Assembly: GCF_033963835.1 (NCBI RefSeq)
Contig: NZ_JAXBME010000004.1
Span: 248,001 to 312,000, forward strand
Direction of reading: 5' to 3'
DNA: 64,000 nt
Origin: Cytobacillus sp. IB215665
GTDB lineage: Bacteria; Bacillota; Bacilli; Bacillales; SM2101
In this document: positions 47,641 through 57,075 of the stretch, piece by piece
How positions within the stretch are numbered: the first letter of the stretch is position 1
Layout of the letters: each line of letters opens with the position of its first letter
The notes under the pieces: generated by a model
Database searches by the model: none
Seen by the model: only the letters and a program-made list of their open reading frames with translations
What the model was told of the DNA's origin: nothing
Position numbers and translations under genes: made by a program

Positions 47641-49038
47641 ATGAGAAAGAATCTCACTCCGAGACAAATTGTAGAGCAGTTAGATAAGTTTATTATAGGT
47701 CAAAGTGATGCAAAAAAAGCTGTTGCTGTTGCTTTAAGAAATCGTTTCCGTCGAAGTCTTCTCGATGAGAAGCTTAGAGATGAAGTTGTACCGAAAAACA
47801 TCTTAATGATAGGCCCTACTGGTGTTGGTAAGACTGAAATTGCTAGACGTTTAGCTAAGCTTGTCGGAGCTCCATTTGTTAAAGTAGAGGCGACTAAATT
47901 TACTGAAGTAGGTTATGTTGGTCGTGACGTTGAATCTATGGTCAGAGATCTTGTGGAGACGTCGGTCCGTCTTGTCAAAGAGGAAAAAATGTTAGCAGTG
48001 AAAGAAAGAGCCGAAGAAAACGCCAACAAACGTCTAGTTGAGTTGTTAGCGCCAGGGAAATCTAAACAAACAAATTATAAAAATCCATTTGAGATGCTGT
48101 TTGGAGGACAATCTTCCCAAAGCGACACTGAGGAACAAGCTGACGAGGTTTCAGTAAAAGAAAAGCGCAAACAAATTGCCCATAAACTTGCATTAGGAGA
48201 GCTTGAAGATTATTATGTGACTGTTGAAGTAGAAGAACAACAACCGTCAATGTTCGACATGCTTCAAGGCTCAGGTATGGAACAAATGGGTATGAACATG
48301 CAGGATGCTTTGAGCGGACTGATGCCAAAGAAACGGAAAAAGCGCAAACTAACTGTACGTGAAGCTCGCAAAGTATTAACACATGAAGAGGCACAGAAGC
48401 TTATCGATATGGATGAAGTAACACAAGAAGCTGTCCAAAAGGCAGAGCAAACAGGAATTATATTTATTGATGAGATTGATAAAATCGCAAGTAAAAGTCA
48501 ACAATCATCTTCTGGTGACGTATCTCGCGAAGGTGTGCAGCGAGACATTCTACCGATTGTTGAAGGTTCAACCGTCGTTACAAAATATGGATCGGTAAAA
48601 ACAGACCACATATTATTTATATCAGCTGGAGCTTTTCACATCGCTAAACCGTCGGATTTAATTCCAGAGTTACAGGGGAGGTTTCCGATTCGTGTAGAAT
48701 TAACGAAGTTGACGATTGAAGACTTTGTTAAAATCTTAACAGAGCCAAATAATGCCTTATTGAAACAATATTCAGCATTATTAGGTACAGAAGGTATACA
48801 ACTTGAATTTTCTGACGATGCTATTCGTAAGCTTGCTGAAATCGCATTTGACGTAAATCAAAATACTGACAATATAGGAGCACGAAGACTTCATACAATC
48901 TTAGAGCGACTTCTTGAAGAATTATCTTTTGAAGCACCTGATATTACGATGGAAAGCATTACGATAACACAACAATATGTTGAAGAAAAACTGAGCATGA
49001 TAGCAAAAGATAAAGACTTAAGTCAATTTATATTATAA
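47641..49038 (+). CDS. hslU: HslU (ClpY): AAA+ unfoldase of the HslUV protease
   Basis: Unfolds substrates and feeds them to HslV. Walker [12 protein letters not shown] (about 59-69), pore GYVGRD, an intermediate domain (about 110-240), Walker [12 protein letters not shown], sensor [12 protein letters not shown] and the C-terminal DLSQFIL that docks into HslV. Length 465 residues from ATG 47641, with AAGGAGGG upstream; an upstream TTG overlapping the hslV end is rejected. Confidence 0.97.
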   Translation: MRKNLTPRQIVEQLDKFIIGQSDAKKAVAVALRNRFRRSLLDEKLRDEVVPKNILMIGPTGVGKTEIARRLAKLVGAPFVKVEATKFTEVGYVGRDVESMVRDLVETSVRLVKEEKMLAVKERAEENANKRLVELLAPGKSKQTNYKNPFEMLFGGQSSQSDTEEQADEVSVKEKRKQIAHKLALGELEDYYVTVEVEEQQPSMFDMLQGSGMEQMGMNMQDALSGLMPKKRKKRKLTVREARKVLTHEEAQKLIDMDEVTQEAVQKAEQTGIIFIDEIDKIASKSQQSSSGDVSREGVQRDILPIVEGSTVVTKYGSVKTDHILFISAGAFHIAKPSDLIPELQGRFPIRVELTKLTIEDFVKILTEPNNALLKQYSALLGTEGIQLEFSDDAIRKLAEIAFDVNQNTDNIGARRLHTILERLLEELSFEAPDITMESITITQQYVEEKLSMIAKDKDLSQFIL

Positions 49039-49177
49039 CTAGGTGTTCTAACGGAGGATGAAAAGAACGGCTAAGAACAGAAATTCTACTAAGGTCTACT
49101 TAGTATTATCATTCTGTATCGGACTTTTTTCATACCCTCTGAAGTTGATGAATGCAAAGTACAGGAGGAAGAAAGAA

Positions 49178-49957
49178 ATGAATTTGTTAGAAAAAACGAG
49201 AAAAATTAATGCTATGCTCCAAAGAGCTGCTGGAAAACCAGTAAATTTTAAAGAAATGTCTGATACTTTACGTGATGTAATTGAATGTAATATCTTCATT
49301 TTAAGCCGCCGTGGTAAACTACTTGGCTTTTCAATTAATCGATTAATAGAAAATGAGCGCATGAAGAAAATGCTAGAAGATCGCCAATTTCCAGAAGAGT
49401 ACACTAATAACTTATTCAATATTACTGAAACATCTTCTAATTTAGACGTACAAAGTGAATACACAGCTTTCCCTGTAGAAAATAGAGAATTATTTAAATC
49501 TGGGCTTACAACGGTCGTACCAATTAATGGTGGGGGAGAACGTCTTGGAACATTGATTTTGGCCCGCGTTGAAGGAGAGTTCCATGATGATGATCTCATT
49601 CTTGCTGAGTACGGAGCAACTGTTGTAGGAATGGAGATTTTACGTGAGAAAGCTGAAGAAATTGAAGTAGAGGCGAGAAGTAAAGCTGTCGTACAAATGG
49701 CTATCAGCTCACTTTCTTATAGTGAATTAGAAGCGATTGAGCATATTTTTGAAGAATTAAATGGAAACGAAGGTCTATTAGTCGCTAGTAAAATCGCTGA
49801 CAGAGTTGGTATTACCCGATCTGTTATCGTAAATGCATTGAGAAAGTTAGAAAGCGCTGGTGTAATAGAGTCTCGTTCACTAGGAATGAAAGGTACGTAT
49901 ATTAAGGTGTTAAATGATAAGTTTTTAGTAGAGCTAGAAAAGCTTAAATCTAATTAA
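49178..49957 (+). CDS. codY: CodY: GTP/branched-chain-amino-acid-sensing global regulator
   Basis: Represses amino-acid, competence and motility genes in rich conditions. N-terminal GAF domain (about 1-155, start [19 protein letters not shown]) binds isoleucine/valine; the C-terminal winged HTH (about 197-235) has [32 protein letters not shown]. Length 259 residues, identical to B. subtilis. ATG 49178 has AGGAGGAAG upstream; a 40-residue in-frame upstream extension is untypical and rejected. Confidence 0.97.
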   Translation: MNLLEKTRKINAMLQRAAGKPVNFKEMSDTLRDVIECNIFILSRRGKLLGFSINRLIENERMKKMLEDRQFPEEYTNNLFNITETSSNLDVQSEYTAFPVENRELFKSGLTTVVPINGGGERLGTLILARVEGEFHDDDLILAEYGATVVGMEILREKAEEIEVEARSKAVVQMAISSLSYSELEAIEHIFEELNGNEGLLVASKIADRVGITRSVIVNALRKLESAGVIESRSLGMKGTYIKVLNDKFLVELEKLKSN

Positions 49958-49984
49958 TCATCACACTTTATATTAAGAATAATT

Positions 49985-50012
49985 GCCCCCGCCTATATAG
50001 GGTGGGGGCTTT
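49985..50012 (+). terminator. Terminator after codY
   Basis: GCCCCCGCC (49985-49993) pairs with GGTGGGGGC (50001-50009), followed by three T. Confidence 0.7.
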
Positions 50013-50070
50013 GCTATGTGATATAGCATTGATTTTAAGGCTCATTCACAAGGTACTAGCTTTCCTAATT

Positions 50071-50103
50071 AACCATCTAATACCTCGTATTAGATGGTTT
50101 TTT
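50071..50103 (+). terminator. Second terminator after codY
   Basis: A perfect 13-bp stem, AACCATCTAATAC / GTATTAGATGGTT (50071-50083 and 50087-50099) with a 3-base loop and a following T run. With the preceding hairpin it insulates fla/che from codY transcripts. Confidence 0.85.
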
Positions 50104-50222
50104 GAGTTTGAAAAACGTCTTATCGTAAGCATTGTTCGCGGATCGTTATGCTGCAATAATACGTTCAAGATCGACCATATATGACATATTCAGTTACATA
50201 AATGATAATAGGTGGAAATCAA

Positions 50223-50236
50223 GGGTAAATTTACCC
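50223..50236. promoter_or_regulatory. 14-bp perfect palindrome upstream of the fla/che promoter
   Basis: GGGTAAATTTACCC lies about 86 bases upstream of the -35 element. A related half-site GGGTAATTT occurs at 50290-50298, and the two regions can also pair through CCCATAAA/TTTATGGG. Candidate regulator site; not identified. The 516-base codY-flgB gap holds the two terminators, this palindrome and the promoter, and no convincing gene. Confidence 0.45.
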
Positions 50237-50321
50237 ATAAATTCTACATCCAAAAATAGTATATTCGACTTTTATCGCCTTTTTTATGGGGGTAATTTGT
50301 CGTTTTTTTAGATGTAGTGTA

Positions 50322-50349
50322 TAGACATGCAACCTAAAGCTGTTATAAT
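50322..50349 (+). promoter_or_regulatory. Sigma-A promoter of the fla/che operon
   Basis: TAGACA (50322-50327) and a perfect TATAAT (50344-50349), 16 bases apart, about 120 bases before flgB. A second TATAAT at 50423-50428 has only a weak -35; no clear sigma-D site (TAAA/GCCGATAT) was found. Confidence 0.7.
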
Positions 50350-50473
50350 GAAATTATGATTTTTTGGTAATTTATCCTACTATTTCTAAGGTGTGTTTTA
50401 CTAGTTAAATGACCACTTCATATATAATATGAAATGCAAAAATAAGTAATTTAAAAGAATAGAGGGGAAATAT

Positions 50474-50869
50474 ATGAAGCTATTTTCCGATACGATTAAT
50501 ACACTGCAAACTGGACTGAATTACTCGTCTCAAAAGGAAAAAGTGATAGCTAATAACATTGCTAACGTTGACACTCCAAATTATAAAGCTAAATCTGTAA
50601 GTTTTAAATCAGAATTAGCGAGTGCAGTAGATGAGGTTAGAGGTTATAAGACCAATGATCGACACTTTGATTTATCGTCTTCTACTTCACAGCATCCAAT
50701 TTCTATTACGAGTCAAAGTGAGCAGATGTATAGTCATAATGGAAACAATGTCGATATAGACAAAGAAATGACAAATTTAGCAGAAAACCAAATTTACTTC
50801 TATGCATTATCGGACTTATTAAACGGGAAGTTCTCATCGTTAAAGTCAGTGATAAAAGGAGGAAGATAA
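50474..50869 (+). CDS. flgB: FlgB: flagellar proximal rod protein
   Basis: Rod subunit exported through the flagellar type III system and assembled next to FliE. N-terminal rod/hook signature NNIANVDTPNYKAKSVSFKSEL and the C-terminal helix VDIDKEMTNLAENQIYFYAL are typical. Length 131 residues. AGAGGGG lies 8 bases upstream. First gene of fla/che. Confidence 0.95.
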   Translation: MKLFSDTINTLQTGLNYSSQKEKVIANNIANVDTPNYKAKSVSFKSELASAVDEVRGYKTNDRHFDLSSSTSQHPISITSQSEQMYSHNGNNVDIDKEMTNLAENQIYFYALSDLLNGKFSSLKSVIKGGR

Positions 50870-50872
50870 TAA

Positions 50873-51322
50873 ATGTCGATTTTTCAGAGTATGAATACAA
50901 CAGCCTCTGCTTTGACTGCACAACGCCTAAGAATGGACGTAGTTTCATCCAATATGGCAAATGTTGATACTACACGTGCTACTTTAGTTGATGGAGAATG
51001 GCAGCCTTATAGAAGAAAGATGGTCGTCACAGAAGAAAAGGGAGGAACGTTTTCATCATTTTTGAATCAAGCGATGAATGATAGTCATGTCGGTAATGGT
51101 GTGAAAGTGACTGAAATTATTGAGGATGAAGCACCTTTTAAATTAGCCTATAACCCAACCCACCCTGATGCAGATGAGCAAGGATATGTTCAACTTCCAA
51201 ATGTTGATCCACTAAAGGAAGTTGTTGATTTAATGAGTGCTACAAGATCGTATGAAGCGAACGTAACAGTTTTGAATGCATCAAAAGGCATGTTAATGAA
51301 AGCATTAGAAATAGGGAAGTAG
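50873..51322 (+). CDS. flgC: FlgC: flagellar proximal rod protein
   Basis: Rod subunit next to FlgB. Starts with MSIFQSMNTTASALTAQRLRM and SSNMANVDTT, and ends with the D0 helix EVVDLMSATRSYEANVTVLNASKGM. Length 149 residues; 3 bases after flgB with GGAGG in the flgB tail. Confidence 0.96.
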   Translation: MSIFQSMNTTASALTAQRLRMDVVSSNMANVDTTRATLVDGEWQPYRRKMVVTEEKGGTFSSFLNQAMNDSHVGNGVKVTEIIEDEAPFKLAYNPTHPDADEQGYVQLPNVDPLKEVVDLMSATRSYEANVTVLNASKGMLMKALEIGK

Positions 51323-51333
51323 GTGAATAACTA

Positions 51334-51630
51334 ATGATTAATCCAACTCAATTAGTCGGTCCAACTATCATTCAAGAACATAATAAGAACGTCACACCCG
51401 CACAAGCACAACAAAGCTTTGCTACAATGCTAAATGATGCAATAAATCAAGTGAATGAATCACAAGTAGCATCAGACAAAGCAATTGAAAGTCTCGTAAA
51501 CGGTGAAGATGTTGATTTACATAATGTTATGATTACAGCTCAAAAAGCTAGCATTACATTGCAAACGACACTAGAAATCCGCAATAAAGCAGTTGAAGCC
51601 TATCAGGAAATTATGAGAATGCAAGTGTAA
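51334..51630 (+). CDS. fliE: FliE: MS-ring/rod junction protein
   Basis: Small helical protein linking FliF to the rod and required to open the export gate. Length 98 residues; C-terminal NVMITAQKASITLQTTLEIRNKAVEAYQEIMRMQV is diagnostic in pattern. Downstream, the operon is interrupted by a MITE-like element before fliF. Confidence 0.95.
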   Translation: MINPTQLVGPTIIQEHNKNVTPAQAQQSFATMLNDAINQVNESQVASDKAIESLVNGEDVDLHNVMITAQKASITLQTTLEIRNKAVEAYQEIMRMQV

Positions 51631-51654
51631 TGTTCAACAGTCATGAATTCATAA

Positions 51655-51808
51655 GGCTCTTTTCGTAAACTTTGTTGCTATCGTTATAAAATTAGTAACA
51701 AAAAAGGTTTTACATTGTTAGTTATCGTTGTACATAAAATAAATGCCACGAATTCTTGTTATGTACGTGTTTAAATCTTAATACGAAACAGTCAATGCGA
51801 AAACAGCC
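51655..51808 (+). mobile_element. MITE-like element with perfect 8-bp target duplication (fliE-fliF)
   Basis: A 154-bp element starts GGCTCTTTTCGTAAACTTTG and ends AATGCGAAAACAGCC. The outer 11 bases of the ends are inverted repeats with one mismatch (GGCTCTTTTCG / GGCTGTTTTCG). It is bracketed by ATTCATAA at 51647-51654 and ATTCATAA at 51809-51816, an exact 8-bp direct repeat and thus a likely target-site duplication. It carries no gene. It lies inside the fla/che operon in the sense direction; no terminator-like T tract is seen. The remaining 106 bases before fliF include an AACCGTTA/TAACGGTT pair. Confidence 0.85.
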
Positions 51809-51922
51809 ATTCATAAAAACATAAATTCTTAACCGTTAAATCATTAAGATGGTAATAAGTATAATAATCACTAACGGTTATTTACTCAACCGAGAATTTG
51901 CCAAAATAACCGGGGGAATAAG

Positions 51923-53509
51923 ATGAATGAATTAATTCAGAAATATAAAACAAACACTTTAAATTTTTGGAATGAACGATCAAAAACTCAAAAAGCAGGT
52001 ATCATTGGGGCGTTTGCCCTAATGATTGTAATCATTTCAGTCATACTTCTCTTCGTTAATAATAAAAATTTTCAACCGCTTTATGTCGATTTAACACCAC
52101 AAGAAACAGGACAAATTAAAGCTACCTTAGATTCCAGAGGTATTGCATCGGAAATTTCAAATAACGGTACAACAATTTATGTGCCTGCTGACATGGTTGA
52201 TTCACTCTTAGTGGAATTAGCAGCAGAAGGAATTCCTGAAAGCGGGAGCTTTGACTATGCAGATTTTGGGAACGATTCTGGCTTAGGAACGACAGAAAAT
52301 GAATTTAACATGTTGAAATTAGAAGCAACACAAACCGAATTGGCTAATTTAATTAAAGGTATTGATGGTGTACAGGATGCAACGGTAATGATCTATCTTC
52401 CTGAACCGGCTTTATTCGTAAATTCAGTTGATGAAGAAGCTACAGCATCAATTGTTTTGCAAACAAAGGACGGGTATAAATTTGAAGATAACAATATTAA
52501 AGCACTTTATCATTTAGTGTCAAAAAGCATACCAAACCTTCCTACTGATAATATCGTCATTATGAATCAACATTTTCAGTATTTTGACTTAAATAATGAA
52601 AATAATTATTCTGCTGGCTCAATAATTGCGAATCAATTGGAAATTAAACGTGATGTTGAAAGAGGGATTCAGCGTCAAGTTCAGCAAATGCTCGGCATGA
52701 TGATGGGGCAGGATAAGGTAGTCGTTTCGGTTACGACTGACCTTGATTTTACACAAGAAAATCGCCAAGAAAATTTAGTTACTGCGACAGATCCAGAAAA
52801 TAATGAAGGTATTGCGATTAGTGCTAAACGTATTACAGAAACGTTTACAGGCAGTGGAGCTCAAGCGGGTGGTATCCCTGGAACAGGTGAAAATGAAGTA
52901 ACGAATTATCCTGGTGTTGATGGTGAAACGTCTGGCGATTATGAACGGATCGAAGAAACGATCAATAACGAAGTAAACCGAATTACTAAAGAAATAGTGG
53001 AGAGTCCATATAAGGTACGTGACCTTAGTATTCAAGTGATGGTAGAGCCACCTGTAGCAGATGATCGTAATTCTCTACCAGTGCAGCAAGAAGAGGATAT
53101 TAAACAAATTCTAAGTACTATCGTCCGTACGACCATCAATCAAGAGAACGACGTCGAGGAACTTACAGAAGAGGAATTGCAGCAAAAAGTCGTTGTTTCT
53201 GTTGCTCCATTTAATGGGAAGACAGTTTTTGAAGAGGAAGTAAAACCATCAGTACCGACATGGGTATATATTGTTGGCGGACTATTATTATTAACAATCA
53301 TCATTCTGATCATCCTGTTAGTGAGAAAACGATCGAAGGCAGCTGTTGAAGATATTGATCTAGAAGAGCAGCCACCAATTTCACTTCCTGATGTAAATAA
53401 TGAACAAGAAACAGAAACACTCGTGCGTAAAAAGCAACTAGAAAAAATGGCACAAGATAAACCAGAAGATTTCGCAAAATTGCTAAGATCATGGTTATCT
53501 GATGATTAG
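51923..53509 (+). CDS. fliF: FliF: flagellar MS-ring protein
   Basis: Forms the inner-membrane MS ring on which rotor and export apparatus are built. TM helices at about 27-46 (GIIGAFALMIVIISVILLFV) and 443-466 flank the periplasmic ring-building domains; ENEFNMLKLEATQTELANLI and KVVVSVTTDLDF are conserved. The cytosolic C-terminal tail, with DFAKLLRSWLSDD, binds FliG. Length 528 residues. GGGGGAA precedes the ATG. Confidence 0.96.
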   Translation: MNELIQKYKTNTLNFWNERSKTQKAGIIGAFALMIVIISVILLFVNNKNFQPLYVDLTPQETGQIKATLDSRGIASEISNNGTTIYVPADMVDSLLVELAAEGIPESGSFDYADFGNDSGLGTTENEFNMLKLEATQTELANLIKGIDGVQDATVMIYLPEPALFVNSVDEEATASIVLQTKDGYKFEDNNIKALYHLVSKSIPNLPTDNIVIMNQHFQYFDLNNENNYSAGSIIANQLEIKRDVERGIQRQVQQMLGMMMGQDKVVVSVTTDLDFTQENRQENLVTATDPENNEGIAISAKRITETFTGSGAQAGGIPGTGENEVTNYPGVDGETSGDYERIEETINNEVNRITKEIVESPYKVRDLSIQVMVEPPVADDRNSLPVQQEEDIKQILSTIVRTTINQENDVEELTEEELQQKVVVSVAPFNGKTVFEEEVKPSVPTWVYIVGGLLLLTIIILIILLVRKRSKAAVEDIDLEEQPPISLPDVNNEQETETLVRKKQLEKMAQDKPEDFAKLLRSWLSDD

Positions 53510-53520
53510 GAGGAAAAAAG

Positions 53521-54540
53521 ATGGCTATTAAGGATGGTAAGGTAAAATTAACCGGCAAACAAAAGGCGGCCATTCTCTTAATTTCTCTTGGGCCAGACGT
53601 CTCTGCTTCGATTTACAAACATTTATCTGAAGAAGAAATTGAGAGACTAACATTAGAGATTTCTAATGTTAAAAAAGTAGATTCAAAATCAAAGGAAGAT
53701 ATTATGGAAGAGTTCCACAATATCGCTCTTGCGCAAGATTATATCGCACAAGGGGGTATTGGATATGCCAAAACTGTCTTAGAAAAGGCTCTAGGTAGTG
53801 AGCAGGCAGCTGTCATAATTAATCGTTTAACATCTTCCTTACAAGTAAAACCTTTTGATTTTGCGAGGAAAGCAGACCCAAGTCAAATTTTAAACTTTAT
53901 CCAAAATGAACACCCACAAACGATTGCGTTAGTTTTGTCTTATTTAGAACCTACACAAGCTGGTCAAATATTATCAGAACTTCCACAAAAATTACAGGCG
54001 GATATAGCAAAAAGAATCGCTTTAATGGAAGGGACCTCACCGGAGATTATTAATGAGGTTGAGCAAATATTGGAGAAGAATCTGTCAACAACTGTGACAC
54101 AAGATTATTCTCAGACGGGTGGAATCGAATCTGTTGTTGAAGTCTTAAACGGTGTTGACAGAAGTACAGAAAGAACGATTCTCGATTCGTTGGAAGTACA
54201 AGACCCTGAGCTTGCTGAAGAAATTAAGAAGAGAATGTTTGTATTTGAGGATATTGTTACACTTGATAATCGTGCTATTCAAAGAGTTATACGTGATGTT
54301 CAAAATGAGGATCTTATTCTTGCCTTGAAAGTATCGAGTGAGGAAGTTACAGAAATCGTCTTCAAAAACATGTCGAAACGAATGGTTGACAACTTTAAAG
54401 AAGAGATGGAAATTATGGGTCCAGTCCGCTTACGGGATGTAGAGGAAGCGCAATCACGCATCGTAGCTACGATTCGTCGCTTAGAGGACACTGGTGAGAT
54501 TGTCGTTGCCCGTGGTGGAGGAGATGATATTATTGTCTAA
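53521..54540 (+). CDS. fliG: FliG: flagellar motor switch protein
   Basis: Torque-generating rotor component that binds FliF, FliM and the stator. N-terminal KQKAAILLISLGPDVSASIYKHL, middle EHPQTIALVLSYLEP (FliM-binding EHPQR-type motif, here EHPQT) and C-terminal charged torque helix around AIQRVIRDVQNEDLILALK. Length 339 residues. GGAGGAAAAAAG precedes the ATG. It overlaps fliH. Confidence 0.97.
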   Translation: MAIKDGKVKLTGKQKAAILLISLGPDVSASIYKHLSEEEIERLTLEISNVKKVDSKSKEDIMEEFHNIALAQDYIAQGGIGYAKTVLEKALGSEQAAVIINRLTSSLQVKPFDFARKADPSQILNFIQNEHPQTIALVLSYLEPTQAGQILSELPQKLQADIAKRIALMEGTSPEIINEVEQILEKNLSTTVTQDYSQTGGIESVVEVLNGVDRSTERTILDSLEVQDPELAEEIKKRMFVFEDIVTLDNRAIQRVIRDVQNEDLILALKVSSEEVTEIVFKNMSKRMVDNFKEEMEIMGPVRLRDVEEAQSRIVATIRRLEDTGEIVVARGGGDDIIV

Positions 54541-55297
54541 AGTCATTAAGGCACCATTTGCGAACGTCTCTCCTATTGACAAAAAGGTTATAGGGTTGCA
54601 ATCATTTTCTCACCCTGAGCTTACTGAACATCAAAGTAATAATGATGAAGATTGGAAACAAATATCACAACAAATGCTTGCAGCAGCAGAGCAAGAAGCG
54701 ATGCAAATGAAAAAGCAGGCTGACATGTATGTGAACCAAATAACTGAAGCTATTGAAGCTGATAAAACAGCTTGGGAAAGTGAAAAGCAGCAGCTTATCG
54801 CTGCTGCAAAGACTGATGGTTATAGCGTAGGGCTGCAATCTGGTAAACAAGACGGCTACGCTCAATATACGAAAGTGATCGATGAAGCACAAGCTATCGT
54901 TAACATGACTAAGCGAGACTATCATGAGAAATTGGACTCAACTGAGGAAACAACTCTCAAACTAGGAATGCTAGTAGCTGAGCGTATCCTCGGCCAACAT
55001 CTTGAAGAGAACAAAGAACATTATGTGCAAATTGTTAAGCGGGCTCTAAAAGAAGTTAAGGAGCATAGTGATATTAAAATTTATGTTCATCCTTCCTATT
55101 ACGAGTTAGTAGCAAATAACATGAAAGAACTATTAGATATAGTGAATCATAATACAGATATTTATGTTTATCCAGATGAAGAGAGAAATGAAACGAGTTG
55201 TATTATAGAATCTTCATTTGGCAAAATAGATGCAAGTATTGATAGTCAACTTAAGGAAATCAAAACGAAGCTCTTTGATCTTTTAGTAGAGGAATGA
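54524..55297 (+). CDS. fliH: FliH: negative regulator/stator of the flagellar export ATPase
   Basis: Binds FliI and FliN/FliY and recruits the ATPase to the export gate. About 257 residues, with an acidic N-terminal part, a long helical region containing GLQSGKQDGYAQYTKV (glycine-repeat-like) and a conserved C-terminal V-ATPase-E-like domain (ILGQHLEENKEHYVQIVKRAL, IESSFGKIDASIDSQLKEIK). ATG 54524 gives the usual MI-LSKVIK start inside fliG's end; TTG 54533, 9 bases from AGGAG, is an alternative. Confidence 0.92.
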   Translation: MILLSKVIKAPFANVSPIDKKVIGLQSFSHPELTEHQSNNDEDWKQISQQMLAAAEQEAMQMKKQADMYVNQITEAIEADKTAWESEKQQLIAAAKTDGYSVGLQSGKQDGYAQYTKVIDEAQAIVNMTKRDYHEKLDSTEETTLKLGMLVAERILGQHLEENKEHYVQIVKRALKEVKEHSDIKIYVHPSYYELVANNMKELLDIVNHNTDIYVYPDEERNETSCIIESSFGKIDASIDSQLKEIKTKLFDLLVEE

Positions 55298-56620
55298 TTG
55301 TCGTTGAAACTACATGACCTTATGACTGAAATTCATTCTATAGATTCATATAAACGGTACGGAAAAGTAACGAGAGTTGTCGGTTTAATGATTGAATCAA
55401 AAGGTCCTGAAAGCTCAATAGGAGACGTTTGTTACATATACGTAGATTCAAACAAGAGCAATAAAATTATGGCTGAGGTCGTTGGATTTAGAGATGAATT
55501 TGTCGTGCTAATGCCATATACGAACGTCAACAGCATATCATCAGGCAGCATCGTGGAAGCAACGAAGAAGCCTTTACAAATTAAAGTTGGCTCAGCATTA
55601 ATAGGAAAAGTCCTTAATTCGCTAGGACATCCGTTAAATGGTGATGAATTACCAAAGGGCTTGTCCACAATAAAAGCTGAGCAACAGCCACCAAATCCAA
55701 TGGATCGCCCTCCAATTGCGGAGGAAATGGCAGTAGGTGTAAAGGTCATAGATGGCTTACTAACTGTAGGAAAAGGGCAGCGCGTTGGTATTTTTGCAGG
55801 GTCTGGAGTTGGTAAAAGTACTTTAATGGGCATGATCGCGCGAAACACGAGTGCAGATATAAACATCATTGCACTTATAGGAGAGCGCGGTAGAGAGGTC
55901 CGTGAATTTATTGAGCGAGATCTAGGAGCTGAAGGCTTGAAGCGTTCTATCGTCATCGTAGCAACCTCAGACCAGCCTGCTTTGATGAGAATAAAAGGAG
56001 CGTATACAGCAACAGCAATCGCTGAGTATTTTCGAGATCAAGGTCTTGATGTCAACCTTATGATGGATTCAGTTACCCGTGTTGCGATGGCACAACGAGA
56101 AGTTGGATTAGCTATCGGTGAACCACCTACTACGAAAGGGTATACGCCATCAGTTTTTGCGATATTGCCAAAATTGTTAGAGAGAACAGGGACAAATAAC
56201 TTAGGTACGATCACATCCTTTTATTCTGTTCTAGTTGACGGTGATGATATGAATGAACCTATCGCAGATGCAGTAAGAGGGATTTTAGACGGTCACTTCG
56301 TCTTAGATCGTAATCTCGCAAATAAAGGTCAGTTTCCTGCAATCAATATTCTAAAAAGTGTAAGTCGAGTCATGAACCAAATCGTACACTCAGAACACCG
56401 ACTAGCCGCAGAACAATTTAGAGAATTATTATCAACGTATATAAACTCAGAGGATATTATCAATATAGGTGCATATAAACGTGGTTCCTCTAAGGAAATT
56501 GACAATGCGATAAGCTTTTATCCTAAACTAATTCAGTATTTGAAGCAAAATACAAGTGATAAAATTAGTAGTCAAGAAAGTGTGACGAGCTTACTTCGCT
56601 TAATAGAAAAAGGTGAATAG
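55298..56620 (+). CDS. fliI: FliI: flagellar export ATPase
   Basis: F1-beta-like ATPase of the flagellar type III secretion system. Walker A GIFAGSGVGKSTLMG (about 162-176), ALIGERGREVREFIERDL and LMMDSVTRVAMAQREVGLAIGEPPTTKGYTPS are family hallmarks. Length 440 residues. It begins with TTG immediately after the fliH stop, so translation is coupled. Confidence 0.97.
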   Translation: MSLKLHDLMTEIHSIDSYKRYGKVTRVVGLMIESKGPESSIGDVCYIYVDSNKSNKIMAEVVGFRDEFVVLMPYTNVNSISSGSIVEATKKPLQIKVGSALIGKVLNSLGHPLNGDELPKGLSTIKAEQQPPNPMDRPPIAEEMAVGVKVIDGLLTVGKGQRVGIFAGSGVGKSTLMGMIARNTSADINIIALIGERGREVREFIERDLGAEGLKRSIVIVATSDQPALMRIKGAYTATAIAEYFRDQGLDVNLMMDSVTRVAMAQREVGLAIGEPPTTKGYTPSVFAILPKLLERTGTNNLGTITSFYSVLVDGDDMNEPIADAVRGILDGHFVLDRNLANKGQFPAINILKSVSRVMNQIVHSEHRLAAEQFRELLSTYINSEDIINIGAYKRGSSKEIDNAISFYPKLIQYLKQNTSDKISSQESVTSLLRLIEKGE

Positions 56621-56625
56621 ACATT

Positions 56626-57075
56626 ATGAAATATACTTATAAATTTCATCACATCTTATCAATTAAGGAACACGAAAAAGATTCAACTTTAACAGAATAT
56701 AACAGTGCTGTTCAACGTTTCGAAGAAGTAGGAAATAAATTGTACGAACTATTGAAGCAAAAGGAAGATTCTCAGGCAAAACAAATAACAAAAATATCTT
56801 CCGGATTGTCTATCCAAGATATTCGACATCATCAACAACTCATTTCACATATTGATAAATCAATTAATATATATCAAAATTTAGTCGCTGAAGCGCGGCT
56901 ACAAATGCAGATGAAAGAGAAAAAGCTTATTGAAGCAAATATCGAAATGAAAAAATATGAAAAAATGAAAGAAAAGGATTATGAAAACTTCCTTTTAACA
57001 AATAAAGCAATTGAAAATAATCTAATGAATGAAATTTCAATGCAGCAATTTCTAAAAGCGCAGGTGAACGGATAA
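56626..57075 (+). CDS. fliJ: FliJ: flagellar export chaperone/ATPase stalk
   Basis: Small coiled-coil protein that inserts into the FliI hexamer like the gamma subunit of F1. 149 residues of almost uninterrupted charged helix; YKFHHILSIKEHEKDSTLTEYNSA is a typical start. Its stop overlaps the next ATG by one base. Confidence 0.93.
   Translation: MKYTYKFHHILSIKEHEKDSTLTEYNSAVQRFEEVGNKLYELLKQKEDSQAKQITKISSGLSIQDIRHHQQLISHIDKSINIYQNLVAEARLQMQMKEKKLIEANIEMKKYEKMKEKDYENFLLTNKAIENNLMNEISMQQFLKAQVNG

Noticed and set aside
49058-49177. 40-residue N-terminal extension of CodY with a hydrophobic stretch
   Set aside because: The downstream ATG has AGGAGGAAG and gives exactly the standard 259-residue CodY.
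49096-49599. 167-codon minus-strand frame opposite codY
   Set aside because: Antisense to a conserved gene, no start signal, composition not protein-like.
50002-50184. 60-codon plus-strand frame after codY
   Set aside because: It runs straight through the second, perfect terminator hairpin and lacks a ribosome-binding site.
55432-55956. 174-codon open frame on the minus strand inside fliI
   Set aside because: It lies wholly opposite a highly conserved fliI, has no ribosome-binding site and its translation resembles no protein; codon bias of fliI explains it.
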